From an uncultured Bacilli bacterium (lineage in GTDB: Bacteria; Bacillota_I; Bacilli_A; RF39; UBA660), in the NCBI GenBank assembly GCA_910576925.1, contig CAJTKB010000001.1:60739-124738 (forward strand): 64,000 nucleotides of DNA. The letters run 5' to 3'. This document shows, piece after piece, positions 16,639-24,508 of this stretch; position 1 is the first letter of the stretch, and every line of letters begins with the position of its first letter. Below the pieces are notes generated by a model. That model ran no database searches, had not been told where the DNA came from, and saw nothing but the letters and a program-made list of their open reading frames with translations. The translations under genes were made by a program, and so were the position numbers.

Positions 16639-16661
16639 ATGCCTCACTTCCAAATTGTAAT

Positions 16662-17507
16662 TTAATGATATATTTTATTTTTATTTTTTCTATAAATCAC
16701 ATAGATAATAATAAATGATAAAATCTGAGCAATCATTATTCTTATTATCTGTAATTCATCTGCACCAGATTTTGTTACTATATGAATAAGATTTGTAGCA
16801 ATAATATTATTAAATAAATGATCTCCTATTCCAATAAACAAACTACCAGTCATTTGATATAACAAGCCCCATTTAATACTCATAATTCCAGCAAGAATAA
16901 TATAGCCTATTGTCATTACAAGTAAATTAACCAAATTTATCTCGCCATATACATATGATTTTAGAGGCATTACAAAATGCCATATTCCAAATAATAATGC
17001 CACTATTAAATTTGCATTAAAAAAAGTATTTTTGTTATTAATTATTTTCAAAAAGAAACCTCTAAACATTCCTTCTTCCATAATAACATTTATAATATTC
17101 ATAACGATGCATAAAAGAAAGAATACTAGTTCTGTTCTTTTAACTTCTTTTCCAACTAAAGAAAATCCATTAACATATATTTCAAAATTAGGACTATTTG
17201 AATTTAGATATAGAATGAGATATTCTATGAAATAAGATATTCCAAAACAAAGTAAACCTAGTAATAATCCATATGATAAATATTTATACCAATTACTTTT
17301 CGTAAAACCAATATCTTCAAATTTATAATTCATAATTTTGATTAAGATAACTAATATTATGATTGCTATTAGTTTGTGAATGAAATTTTCTGCTATAAAT
17401 GTTTCATCAGTTTTAATAATAAAATATTCTATCATTCTTACTGCTATACACAATATGAATATAAAAATGCTACTCAAAATTGGCTTATTTAAAATATACT
17501 TTTTCAT
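16662..17507 (-). CDS. CPBP-family intramembrane metalloprotease
   Basis: A 281-residue membrane protein with about eight hydrophobic segments. The CPBP motifs are MEEGMFRGFFLKI (EExxxR) and FGIWHFVMPL, with a later GDHLFNN. It is only distantly similar to the neighbouring CPBP protein. A strong GAGGAG ribosome site precedes ATG 17507. The promoter region (TATAATATTAAAGTAAACAGAAC) resembles the one in front of the DUF3781 relic (ATAAATATAAACAGAAC), which suggests that the two units share a common origin. Confidence 0.85.
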   Translation of the reverse strand: MKKYILNKPILSSIFIFILCIAVRMIEYFIIKTDETFIAENFIHKLIAIIILVILIKIMNYKFEDIGFTKSNWYKYLSYGLLLGLLCFGISYFIEYLILYLNSNSPNFEIYVNGFSLVGKEVKRTELVFFLLCIVMNIINVIMEEGMFRGFFLKIINNKNTFFNANLIVALLFGIWHFVMPLKSYVYGEINLVNLLVMTIGYIILAGIMSIKWGLLYQMTGSLFIGIGDHLFNNIIATNLIHIVTKSGADELQIIRIMIAQILSFIIIYVIYRKNKNKIYH

Positions 17508-17592
17508 ATGTCATCTCCTCAAATTACTATTTTTTTGTTCTGTTTACTTTAATATTATATCACGTTTCCTAATATTATTATAGATATCGTGT

Positions 17593-17978
17593 TTATTCTA
17601 TTTCATATTCATAATCATCAAATAGATTGTAATCTACTTCTTTTTCTTTAAACCATCCTATATCTTCATCCCACTCTATTTCTTGATTTTTAAGTTTATC
17701 AAGATTATTTAAAATTGAAGATTAAAATATCCTTTTTCTCCTCTAACTTTTTCGATAATTAAATATCCATATTCCTTTAATTCTTTAAGCGTAGACTTAA
17801 TAGCTCGTTATTGTTCTTTACATACTTTGCAAATACCATTTAAAGAATAATTCCAATTTTCGGGTAATGACAACATAAAATACAATAACCCTTTTGCTTT
17901 TAAACTTAAATTTTTATCCATTAAATGGTAGTTACTCATTACTGTATAATTTGTAGTTTTTTATATCTTAAACCCCAT
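17593..17978 (-). pseudogene. Replication-initiator-type helix-turn-helix gene of a mobile element, broken
   Basis: From ATG 17978 (GGGTGA upstream) the sequence reads MGFKI, a TAA, then NYTVMSNYHLMDKNLSLKAK and GLLYFMLSLPENWNYSLNGI. A second TAA follows CKEQ, then AIKSTLKELKEYGYLIIEK. A further shifted piece ends DDYEYEIE. This is the winged-helix domain found in replication initiators and related proteins of integrative elements and phages. Two in-frame stops and a frameshift or deletion show that it is dead. Confidence 0.75.
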
Positions 17979-18019
17979 AAACATCACCCTTTCATTTTTA
18001 TTGATTTATTAACTAAATT

Positions 18020-18503
18020 TTATGCAACAAAATACTTTTCAAATTTACTAACTATTTCTTCTTTTGTGAATATATGTGCTAGATCTCTATCAGGTTCATC
18101 ATACTTGGAAATCTTACTTTAATAGATGAATCATATTTTATAAATTGAACTATTTAAGCAGCCTATGCAAAAGATGATTTAATTACTTTAAGTATCTTTT
18201 CAAGTCTCATCTTTAAATGATTTTTAATAATATATTGATATGTTTCATTGTATGATGTTTTAGTTTTATATAACAATATTATTGCATCCGATAATCTAAA
18301 TAATCACTATAAGATACTTCAGATGGTTTAAAATTGTGCCCTGTTTCTAAATAATAATTTAAGGCTTTAATTCCTACTCGTTCTGCTTCCACCTTAGTTT
18401 TAAAACCAGATTTATTAATATATTTTCTTTTTCCATCTTGAGGTGCTATTTCAAATCTATATTGAAATACATCTTCTATTTTCCGAACACTTACTTTTGA
18501 TAT
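18020..18503 (-). pseudogene. Tyrosine integrase (Tn916/phage type), decayed
   Basis: Three pieces appear in order. The first is an arm-type N-terminal domain (EISKVSVRKIEDVFQYRFEI, KYINKSGFKTKVEAERVGIK). The second is a SAM-like core-binding segment (TSYNETYQYIIKNHLKMRLE). The third is the start of the catalytic domain (KYDEPDRDLAHIFTKEEIVS). The Arg-His-Tyr catalytic part is missing. Frames change between pieces. A GGAGG lies seven bases before ATA, probably a mutated ATG. This marks the secA-side edge of a former integrative element. Confidence 0.8.
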
Positions 18504-18538
18504 TTCTTTTCCTCCTACTAATTTATTAGTAAGCGAAG

Positions 18539-18562
18539 AAAAAAGATGGCACGAATGCTATC
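18539..18562 (-). terminator. Intrinsic terminator downstream of secA
   Basis: Minus-strand stem GATAGCA-TTCG-TGCCATC (one mismatch) is followed by six T. It lies ~165 bases past the secA stop, before the integrase relic, so secA transcription would end here instead of reading into the cargo zone. Confidence 0.6.
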
Positions 18563-18639
18563 TTAAATTTGTTTTCATAAAATTTTTCCTTTATTTTAAA
18601 GGTTTTTTGCTTTTTTAGATGATCCAAAAAATTTTTATG

Positions 18640-18686
18640 GGAACAAAATGGGAACATTTTACATATTTTTCTTTCCATTTTGTTCC
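18640..18686 (+). repeat. 12-bp inverted repeat with T-run next to the integrase relic
   Basis: GGAACAAAATGG (18640-18651) and its exact complement CCATTTTGTTCC (18675-18686) are followed on the plus strand by six T. It may be a plus-strand terminator or the recombination end of the inserted element. An extra GGGAAC copy follows the left arm. No matching copy was recognised near the other end of the cargo zone (around 3200-3390). Confidence 0.45.
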
Positions 18687-18726
18687 TTTTTTAATTTTAG
18701 ATTACTGAAAAACCTTATAAAATATG

Positions 18727-21225
18727 TTATTTACCACAACATTGTTTGTATTTCTTACCAGAGCCACAAGGGCACTTATCATTTCTACCTATTTTTTCGC
18801 TTTTTTTAGGTGATTTTTTTGTGTTTTCTTTAACTTCATTAGTCATTAATTTTTCCTTTTTTACTGATTTTCTTTCAATATTCTGACTTTTATGTATTTC
18901 AGCTTTTGATAAAAATACTGTTACATCTTTATCTATTTTTGCTAACATACTATCAAACATATCAAATCCTTCAACAGTATATGCATGTAGCGGATCTTCT
19001 TGACCATATCCTCTTAAATATATACCTTCTCTTAGATGTGACATTGTATTAATATGCTCCATCCAATAATTATCTATAACTTGAAGAGTTAGGGCTTTTT
19101 CAAATTCATCTTTTACTTCTGTTGGAATTTCTTTTAGTTTTTCTTCGTATTCTTCTATTAATTTTTTATAAAGTGTATCTATAACTTCTTCTTTTTCTAA
19201 TTTATTAATAGATGATTTTTTAATATCGTTTTTTAGTAAATTTTCGTTTGCAAATTCTACTATTTCTGTAAAATCATCGTCATTTAATTCATTATCAATT
19301 ATATAATGAGAGTTTACTAAGTCTTCTATATAATGTCTAAATGTCTCTAGGGTTTCTGTATGAATTGAATCATTATCTAAAATATTATTTCTTCTATCAT
19401 AAATTATCTCTCTTTGACTATTTATTACATCATCATATTGTAGAAGTTGTTTTCTAACATCGAAGTTATTTCCTTCAACGCGTGCTTGAGCAGTTCCAAT
19501 TGATTTAGTAATTGTTTTACTTCTAATAGCTTGTTCTCCAATACCAAGGGATTGCATCATTACTTTAATCCTATCAGAACCAAATCTTACCATCAGTTCG
19601 TCTTCCATTGAAACGAAGAATTGAGTATATCCAGGATCTCCTTGACGTCCAGAACGTCCTCTTAGCTGATTATCTATACGGCGAGATTCGTGTCGTTCTG
19701 TTCCAATTACACATAATCCCCCTAAATTTCTTATTTCTTCTGATAATTTGATGTCAGTTCCACGTCCTGCCATGTTGGTAGCTATAGTTACTGATTTGTG
19801 TAGACCTATTTTAGAAATAATTTCTGCTTCACGTTCATGATTTTTTGCATTAAGTACTTCATGTGGAATTTTAGCTTGCTTTAACATACTACTTATTAAT
19901 TCACTAGTTTCTATTGCAATTGTACCTATTAATACAGGCTGACCTTGTTCATATTTTTCTTTTACAAACTTTATAATTGCTTGATATTTAGCACCTTTTG
20001 TAGCATAAACTAAATCTGCAGCATCAATTCTTTCAATTTCTTTATTGGTAGGTATTTCTATAACATACATATTATATATATTCCTAAATTCTTCTTCTTC
20101 TGTTTTAGCTGTTCCTGTCATTCCTGATAATTTTTTATACATTCTAAATAAGTTTTGGAAAGTTATTTGTGCTAATGTCTTAGTTTCTTCGTTTATTTGT
20201 ACACCTTCTTTAGCTTCTATCGCTTGATGCAGTCCATCACTGTAGGCACGCCCTTTCATCAAACGTCCAGTAAATTGGTCTACAATTACAATTTCTCCGT
20301 CTTTTACAACATAATCAACATCATTAGCCATAGAATAATTTGCACGTAATGCTTGATTAATAAAATGTACTAAAGTAGCATTATCCATATCATAAAGGTT
20401 TTTTATATGAAATATTTTTTCTGCTTTTTCACTACCCTTATCAGTTAAATTAACGCTTTTTGTTTTTTCATCATATATAAAATCTTCTTCCTTTTTTAAA
20501 CTTTTAGCAAAACGATCTGCATCGATATATAGATTGGCACTATTCATTCTTCCACCAGATATAATTAATGGAGTACGTGCTTCATCTATTAAAACAGAAT
20601 CTACTTCATCTATGATAGCAAAATTTAGTGGTCGTTGGACTCTTTCTTCTTTATGAGATACCATATTATCTCTTAAATAATCGAAGCCAATCTCATTATT
20701 AGTAGAATATAGTATGTCACAGTTATATTCTGCTTGCTTTTCCTTAGTAGATAATTCTCTTAAGTTTACTCCTACTGTTAATCCTAAAAATCTATGTATT
20801 CCGCCCATCCAATTAGCATCACGACTTGCTAGATATTCATTAACCGTAATTACATGTACTCCTTCTCCTGTTAAGGCATTTAAATAGGCTGGTAGCACAC
20901 TAGTTAAAGTTTTTCCTTCTCCTGTTTTCATTTCAGCAATATTACCATAATGAATTGCACAAGCTCCTAGTATTTGTACATAATATGGTTTTTCACCAAT
21001 TACTCGAAAACAAGCTTCTCTTGCTACTGCAAATGCTTCTACTAAAATATCATCTAAGGTTTTTCCATTTTTTAATTCTTCCTTAAATTTTTCTGTTTTT
21101 GCTTGTAATTCAGTATCTGTTAGAGCTTGCATCTCTTCATCCAATTCTAATACTTCATTAGCTATTTTAGAAAACTTTTTAAGTTGTTTATATTCATGAT
21201 CAAATAATTTTCTTAATAAATTCAT
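18727..21225 (-). CDS. secA: Preprotein translocase ATPase SecA
   Basis: An 832-residue motor that drives secretory proteins through SecYEG. Seen in order are the Walker A region AEMKTGEGKTL, the DEAD-type box IIDEVDSVLIDEARTPLIISG and helicase motifs including TNMAGRGTDI and LRGRSGRQGD. The C-terminal zinc motif is CPCGSGKKYKQCC, which binds SecB or ribosomes in other species. Length is normal for a Firmicute SecA. It lies 80 bases after hpf, with a terminator between them. In many Firmicutes prfB follows directly; here 15 kb of foreign-looking DNA separates them. Confidence 0.98.
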   Translation of the reverse strand: MNLLRKLFDHEYKQLKKFSKIANEVLELDEEMQALTDTELQAKTEKFKEELKNGKTLDDILVEAFAVAREACFRVIGEKPYYVQILGACAIHYGNIAEMKTGEGKTLTSVLPAYLNALTGEGVHVITVNEYLASRDANWMGGIHRFLGLTVGVNLRELSTKEKQAEYNCDILYSTNNEIGFDYLRDNMVSHKEERVQRPLNFAIIDEVDSVLIDEARTPLIISGGRMNSANLYIDADRFAKSLKKEEDFIYDEKTKSVNLTDKGSEKAEKIFHIKNLYDMDNATLVHFINQALRANYSMANDVDYVVKDGEIVIVDQFTGRLMKGRAYSDGLHQAIEAKEGVQINEETKTLAQITFQNLFRMYKKLSGMTGTAKTEEEEFRNIYNMYVIEIPTNKEIERIDAADLVYATKGAKYQAIIKFVKEKYEQGQPVLIGTIAIETSELISSMLKQAKIPHEVLNAKNHEREAEIISKIGLHKSVTIATNMAGRGTDIKLSEEIRNLGGLCVIGTERHESRRIDNQLRGRSGRQGDPGYTQFFVSMEDELMVRFGSDRIKVMMQSLGIGEQAIRSKTITKSIGTAQARVEGNNFDVRKQLLQYDDVINSQREIIYDRRNNILDNDSIHTETLETFRHYIEDLVNSHYIIDNELNDDDFTEIVEFANENLLKNDIKKSSINKLEKEEVIDTLYKKLIEEYEEKLKEIPTEVKDEFEKALTLQVIDNYWMEHINTMSHLREGIYLRGYGQEDPLHAYTVEGFDMFDSMLAKIDKDVTVFLSKAEIHKSQNIERKSVKKEKLMTNEVKENTKKSPKKSEKIGRNDKCPCGSGKKYKQCCGK

Positions 21226-21254
21226 TTTTATCTCTCCTTAAGTATTTATTCTAT

Positions 21255-21284
21255 CAAAAAAGAAGCTTAATTTAAAGAGCTTCT
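21255..21284 (-). terminator. Terminator between hpf and secA
   Basis: A perfect 7-bp stem AGAAGCT/AGCTTCT (21261-21284) with a 10-base loop is followed on the minus strand by six T. It should limit read-through from hpf into secA. Confidence 0.7.
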
Positions 21285-21305
21285 ATATATTTTTAATTAA
21301 TTTAA

Positions 21306-21827
21306 TTATTCTGATGTTATTACACCATAATCATTATTTTTTCTTCTATAAACAACTGATGGTTTATTTGTTTCACTATCAATATACATATAGAAATCAT
21401 GATCAAGTAGTTCCATTTGAAGAACAGCCTCTTCTTCACTCATTGGTTTTACTGGTATTTTCTTTCTTTTAGCTATTGGAGTATCATTTTCTTCACTTTC
21501 CATTTCTTCAATATTGAAGTCTTTCTTTACTTTGTTATGTTTCATGATTTTGGTTTTGTTTTTTCTAATTTGTCTTTCTAGTTTATCTGTTGCTTTATCT
21601 ACTGCTTTATAAAAGTCTGTTTGAACTTCTTCTGTTCTTAAGATACATGATTTTAGAGGAATAGTGATTTCTACAATTTGATTAATATTTCTAATTTTGA
21701 CTACTATATTTGCACGAACTGATTCGCTATTATCTAGAAATTTTTCTAGCTTTTCAATTTTTTCTTTTATATAGTCTTTCATAGAGTCTGTTATCTGTAT
21801 TTTATCTCCTCTAATAATAATTTCCAT
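21306..21827 (-). CDS. hpf: Long-form ribosome hibernation promoting factor
   Basis: A 173-residue long HPF that dimerises 70S ribosomes into inactive 100S particles during slow growth. Residues ~1-100 form the RaiA/HPF ribosome-binding domain (MEIIIRGDKIQITDSMKDYI...). The C-terminal domain (IPVKPMSEEEAVLQMELLDHDFYMYID) is the dimerisation module specific to the long form. It lies upstream of secA, a conserved order in Bacilli, and has its own terminator. The ribosome site is AGGAGG. Confidence 0.95.
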   Translation of the reverse strand: MEIIIRGDKIQITDSMKDYIKEKIEKLEKFLDNSESVRANIVVKIRNINQIVEITIPLKSCILRTEEVQTDFYKAVDKATDKLERQIRKNKTKIMKHNKVKKDFNIEEMESEENDTPIAKRKKIPVKPMSEEEAVLQMELLDHDFYMYIDSETNKPSVVYRRKNNDYGVITSE

Positions 21828-21888
21828 AATATCATCCTCCTATTTATATTGTAACAGATTGTAATTTTTAAATCTATATTTTTATCAT

Positions 21889-21930
21889 AAAAAAGGAAAG
21901 AACCACTATTTTGAGGTAGCTGGTTCTTTC
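21889..21930 (-). terminator. Terminator overlapping the end of cspA
   Basis: A perfect 10-bp stem GAAAGAACCA/TGGTTCTTTC encloses the last codons of the cold-shock gene and is followed on the minus strand by C and six T. Confidence 0.75.
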
Positions 21931-22124
21931 ACCAAATTGACTTCTTGGGCTTGATATCCCTTGTTTGTGCTGATTAATTTAAATTCTACATATTGTCCTT
22001 CGCTTAAGGTTTTATACCCTTCAGAATGTATTGCAGAATAATGAACAAATATATCCTCATCTTCCTTATATTCTATGAAGCCATATCCCTTTTCATTGTT
22101 GAACCATTTTACGCGTCCAATCAT
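21906..22124 (-). CDS. cspA: Cold-shock protein
   Basis: A 72-residue single-stranded nucleic acid chaperone of the CspA/CspB family. RNP1 (KGYGFIEY) and RNP2 (DIFVHYSAI) motifs are intact, with the opening GRVKWFNNEKG. The gene stands alone: it has a structured leader, an extended -10 promoter (TTGCTACAAT on the minus strand, about 22204-22213) and its own terminator. Csp genes are commonly controlled through their leader RNA at low temperature, and the leader here supports that view. Confidence 0.95.
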   Translation of the reverse strand: MIGRVKWFNNEKGYGFIEYKEDEDIFVHYSAIHSEGYKTLSEGQYVEFKLISTNKGYQAQEVNLVKEPATSK

Positions 22125-22148
22125 ATTAACACCTCACCTTCTTACTAC

Positions 22149-22183
22149 TATCAGTAACCCTAAAGTATTAGGGCCAACTGATA
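22149..22183 (-). promoter_or_regulatory. Structured 5' leader of cspA
   Basis: TATCAGT/ACTGATA outer and CCCTAA/TTAGGG inner stems with a four-base loop form a 35-base hairpin ~25 bases before the cspA start. The ribosome site (AAGGTGAGG) lies just after it. A temperature- or Csp-responsive leader is plausible by analogy with other csp genes. Confidence 0.55.
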
Positions 22184-22344
22184 CAACATATTTGCTTGTG
22201 CGCATTATTATTGTAGCAAATGTAAAATGTATTTGAAATATTTTTCCTTTAATTGTTATTTTTGATCCTTTTTTGGTTATTTTTTATTTCGTTTAAAAAG
22301 TATTTTTATATTTTAATGTATAAACTATTCTATTTAGCTCTTTT

Positions 22345-22375
22345 AATATGAATTATTAATTCATATTGCTATAAT
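22345..22375 (+). promoter_or_regulatory. agrBD promoter with palindromic operator in the -35 region
   Basis: A perfect inverted repeat AATATGAATT-ATT-AATTCATATT (22345-22367) lies immediately upstream of TTGCTATAAT, an extended -10 box (22370-22375). The repeat replaces a recognisable -35 hexamer, so transcription probably depends on, or is blocked by, a protein bound there. AgrA is the obvious candidate, although LytTR proteins usually bind direct repeats. Confidence 0.55.
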
Positions 22376-22395
22376 GATTGAGTGAGGTTGGTAGT

Positions 22396-22995
22396 ATGAA
22401 AGAAAAATTTTTAAATAGTTCTATTAATCTGATTTCTAAATATCAGAAAGTAGATGAAGGTGATATTTTAAAATTAAGATATGGTTTAGAAGGTTTATAT
22501 CTTACATTAACTAAATTGATTGTTATAATTTTATTGGCTTCTATTTTAGGAATCTTTAGGGAGATTATTATATTACTTATATTGTTTAATATTATTAGGT
22601 ATACTGGTTTTGGTTTTCATGCTAAAAATAGTTTGGAATGCTTAATTATTTCTACTATATCTTTTGTACTTTTACCATATTTATTATTAAAATTAAATCT
22701 TAATAGGGATATAATTTTAATAATTGGGGTTTTTAGTATAATATATCTTTTCTTTTATGCACCTGCTGACACACCCAAAAGGCCTCTTCCTAATAAAAGA
22801 AAGAGAATCATTAGGAAAGCTATAACAGTATTCACAGCTTGTGTATTTACAATAGTTGCTTTTATTTTAAATAATTATAATATTTCAATTTTGCTAGTTT
22901 GTGCTGTTATTATTGAAAGTATAATGGTTAGTCCTATTACTTATAAAATATTTGGACAACCTTATAGAAATTATTTAAACTATAATAAGGCTTAA
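22396..22995 (+). CDS. agrB: AgrB, membrane protease that processes the quorum-sensing peptide
   Basis: A ~199-residue membrane protein with about five hydrophobic segments. The catalytic His and Cys of AgrB endopeptidases are seen in GFGFHAKNSLEC. The stretch APADTPKRPLPNKRKR matches the conserved cytoplasmic loop. AgrB cuts AgrD and forms the thiolactone ring. ATG 22396 is used because GAGG lies eight bases upstream; a TTG at 22378 has no such site. agrD follows 49 bases later. The two-component partners lie on the opposite strand, convergent. Confidence 0.93.
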   Translation: MKEKFLNSSINLISKYQKVDEGDILKLRYGLEGLYLTLTKLIVIILLASILGIFREIIILLILFNIIRYTGFGFHAKNSLECLIISTISFVLLPYLLLKLNLNRDIILIIGVFSIIYLFFYAPADTPKRPLPNKRKRIIRKAITVFTACVFTIVAFILNNYNISILLVCAVIIESIMVSPITYKIFGQPYRNYLNYNKA

Positions 22996-23044
22996 ATATC
23001 ATGGCAGTGATATTAAGTAATAGAATACAAAGGAGGGATTTTAA

Positions 23045-23164
23045 GTGAAACTAATAACAAAAGTTATGGCTGCTGTTGCTATGATGGTTGTTGGAAGTGC
23101 TAGTATGGGTTGCGTTATGCTTTTAATAGATGAACCACAAGCATTAGATTCAATGATTGATTAA
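23045..23164 (+). CDS. agrD: AgrD, cyclic lactone autoinducer precursor (39 residues)
   Basis: The gene starts with GTG behind GGAGG and is too short for standard gene finders. The N-terminal part is an amphipathic leader (MKLITKVMAAVAMMVVGSAS). The core is MGCVMLLIDEPQALD, matching the pattern in which a Cys starts the ring and an acidic DEP segment follows. By analogy with Clostridium perfringens AgrD (a 5-residue ring, one residue, then DEPE), the ring would be CVMLL; that is an inference. It lies directly after agrB and before a terminator. Confidence 0.9.
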   Translation: MKLITKVMAAVAMMVVGSASMGCVMLLIDEPQALDSMID

Positions 23165-23171
23165 TTTTTTT

Positions 23172-23196
23172 AAGGATAATAATTATCCTTTTTTTA
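23172..23196 (+). terminator. Terminator of agrBD
   Basis: The hairpin AAGGATAA...TTATCCTT begins eight bases after the agrD stop and is followed by a long T-run. Confidence 0.8.
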
Positions 23197-24508
23197 TTTC
23201 CATTTTTTTATTTGATATTATAATCTTTTGAACATACATTTTATTAATTATTTTTGTTTCAGCATTTATCCATTCTGTTTTTTCTACTAGCTTTTTTGCT
23301 AAATACAACCCTCTTCCGTGATTTTTTCCTTTTGTAGTATAACCATTTTTACTTAATTTATCTATATCTATTTTTTCTTCAGCAAATGTATTTGAAAAGA
23401 CAAATTCTATTTTATTATCTATTGAATACATTTCTATACCTAATAGTTTATTTTTACTTTTTGATGATGCTTCGATGGCATTATCTAAATATATTCCTAT
23501 TAAATTACATATTAGTTTTATATCTTCTATATCAAGACTTTTTAATTTTCCTTTTATACTTTTACTTATATCTATAGTTACTTTCAATCTATTATTTGTT
23601 GCGACTATAAATTTATAATATAATAACCCCTTTATTCCTCCCTTTGGTATATTTTTTAAACTATTTATTATATGACTATCATTCTTCTTATATTCTAATA
23701 TTATATCATCTATTATATTAAGTGCTTTATTTTTTTTATTTTCTTTTATATAACTTCTTAATACTATAATCTCATTTTTAAATTCATGATTATTTAAATT
23801 TATCTTATCGATACTATCTTCGAATGTTTGTATATATTTAAATAATGAATCATTTTCCTTTTGTAATTCTTGATATTTATTATTATCAATAAAAAATATA
23901 ATTAATATTATCATAAATGTTATAACTACCATTACGTTTATAAAATATGACATATTAAATTCAAATATATCTCCTATATTGTATAATATACATGCCATTA
24001 ATAAAAAAATTGATACGCATATTATAATCAATGAAATTATGTTATTATTATTATGATTATTCAGTATTAGTTTCAACTTATTATTTATATATTTTATATT
24101 AAATATTATATATGTGCTTATTATTGAAAGCACATTAGATAATATCATTATATTAGGTTCATTTCTAATTTCTTCTAAACTATATATATTCATTAAAATA
24201 CTAGCACTTAAAATATCGCCTAAGGAATTTAGAATCATTACTAATGTAAATAAAAATGTGGATTTATATATTGACTCATCAAATATTATTTTGAATACTA
24301 TTATATATGATATGAATCTAATTATTACTGCTTCTATCATGTATTCAGCAGTATGTGTTATTTCAGATATAAGTATTAATCCTCCTAAAATAAGGAGATT
24401 TTTTTTATTGCATATTTTTATATTTGAATTAAGCATTTTTTTTATCATATATGTATATAGAAATGTAAGCAATATGAAACATATTATTTTAACTACTATT
24501 TCTGACAC
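23183..24508 (-). CDS. agrC: AgrC-type sensor histidine kinase, downstream full-length copy
   Basis: A 441-residue receptor kinase. About six membrane segments fill residues 1-205. The phospho-acceptor region is NLNNHEFKNEIIVLRSY, the N box is GIYLDNAIEASSK and the G box is GYTTKGKNHGRGLYLA, an HPK10-type GHKL ATPase. It starts at GTG behind AAGGAG, a ribosome site that is itself a duplicated scrap of agrA. The first 431 residues are identical to the neighbouring copy. This copy has the natural C-terminus (SNKKMEIKKG). It should sense the AgrD-derived peptide and phosphorylate AgrA. Confidence 0.92.
   Translation of the reverse strand: MSEIVVKIICFILLTFLYTYMIKKMLNSNIKICNKKNLLILGGLILISEITHTAEYMIEAVIIRFISYIIVFKIIFDESIYKSTFLFTLVMILNSLGDILSASILMNIYSLEEIRNEPNIMILSNVLSIISTYIIFNIKYINNKLKLILNNHNNNNIISLIIICVSIFLLMACILYNIGDIFEFNMSYFINVMVVITFMIILIIFFIDNNKYQELQKENDSLFKYIQTFEDSIDKINLNNHEFKNEIIVLRSYIKENKKNKALNIIDDIILEYKKNDSHIINSLKNIPKGGIKGLLYYKFIVATNNRLKVTIDISKSIKGKLKSLDIEDIKLICNLIGIYLDNAIEASSKSKNKLLGIEMYSIDNKIEFVFSNTFAEEKIDIDKLSKNGYTTKGKNHGRGLYLAKKLVEKTEWINAETKIINKMYVQKIIISNKKMEIKKG

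Noticed and set aside
12130..17540. Integron-like attC sites as an explanation for the repeated leaders
   Set aside because: The repeats are short, lie directly before ribosome sites and lack attC core sites; no integron integrase is present.
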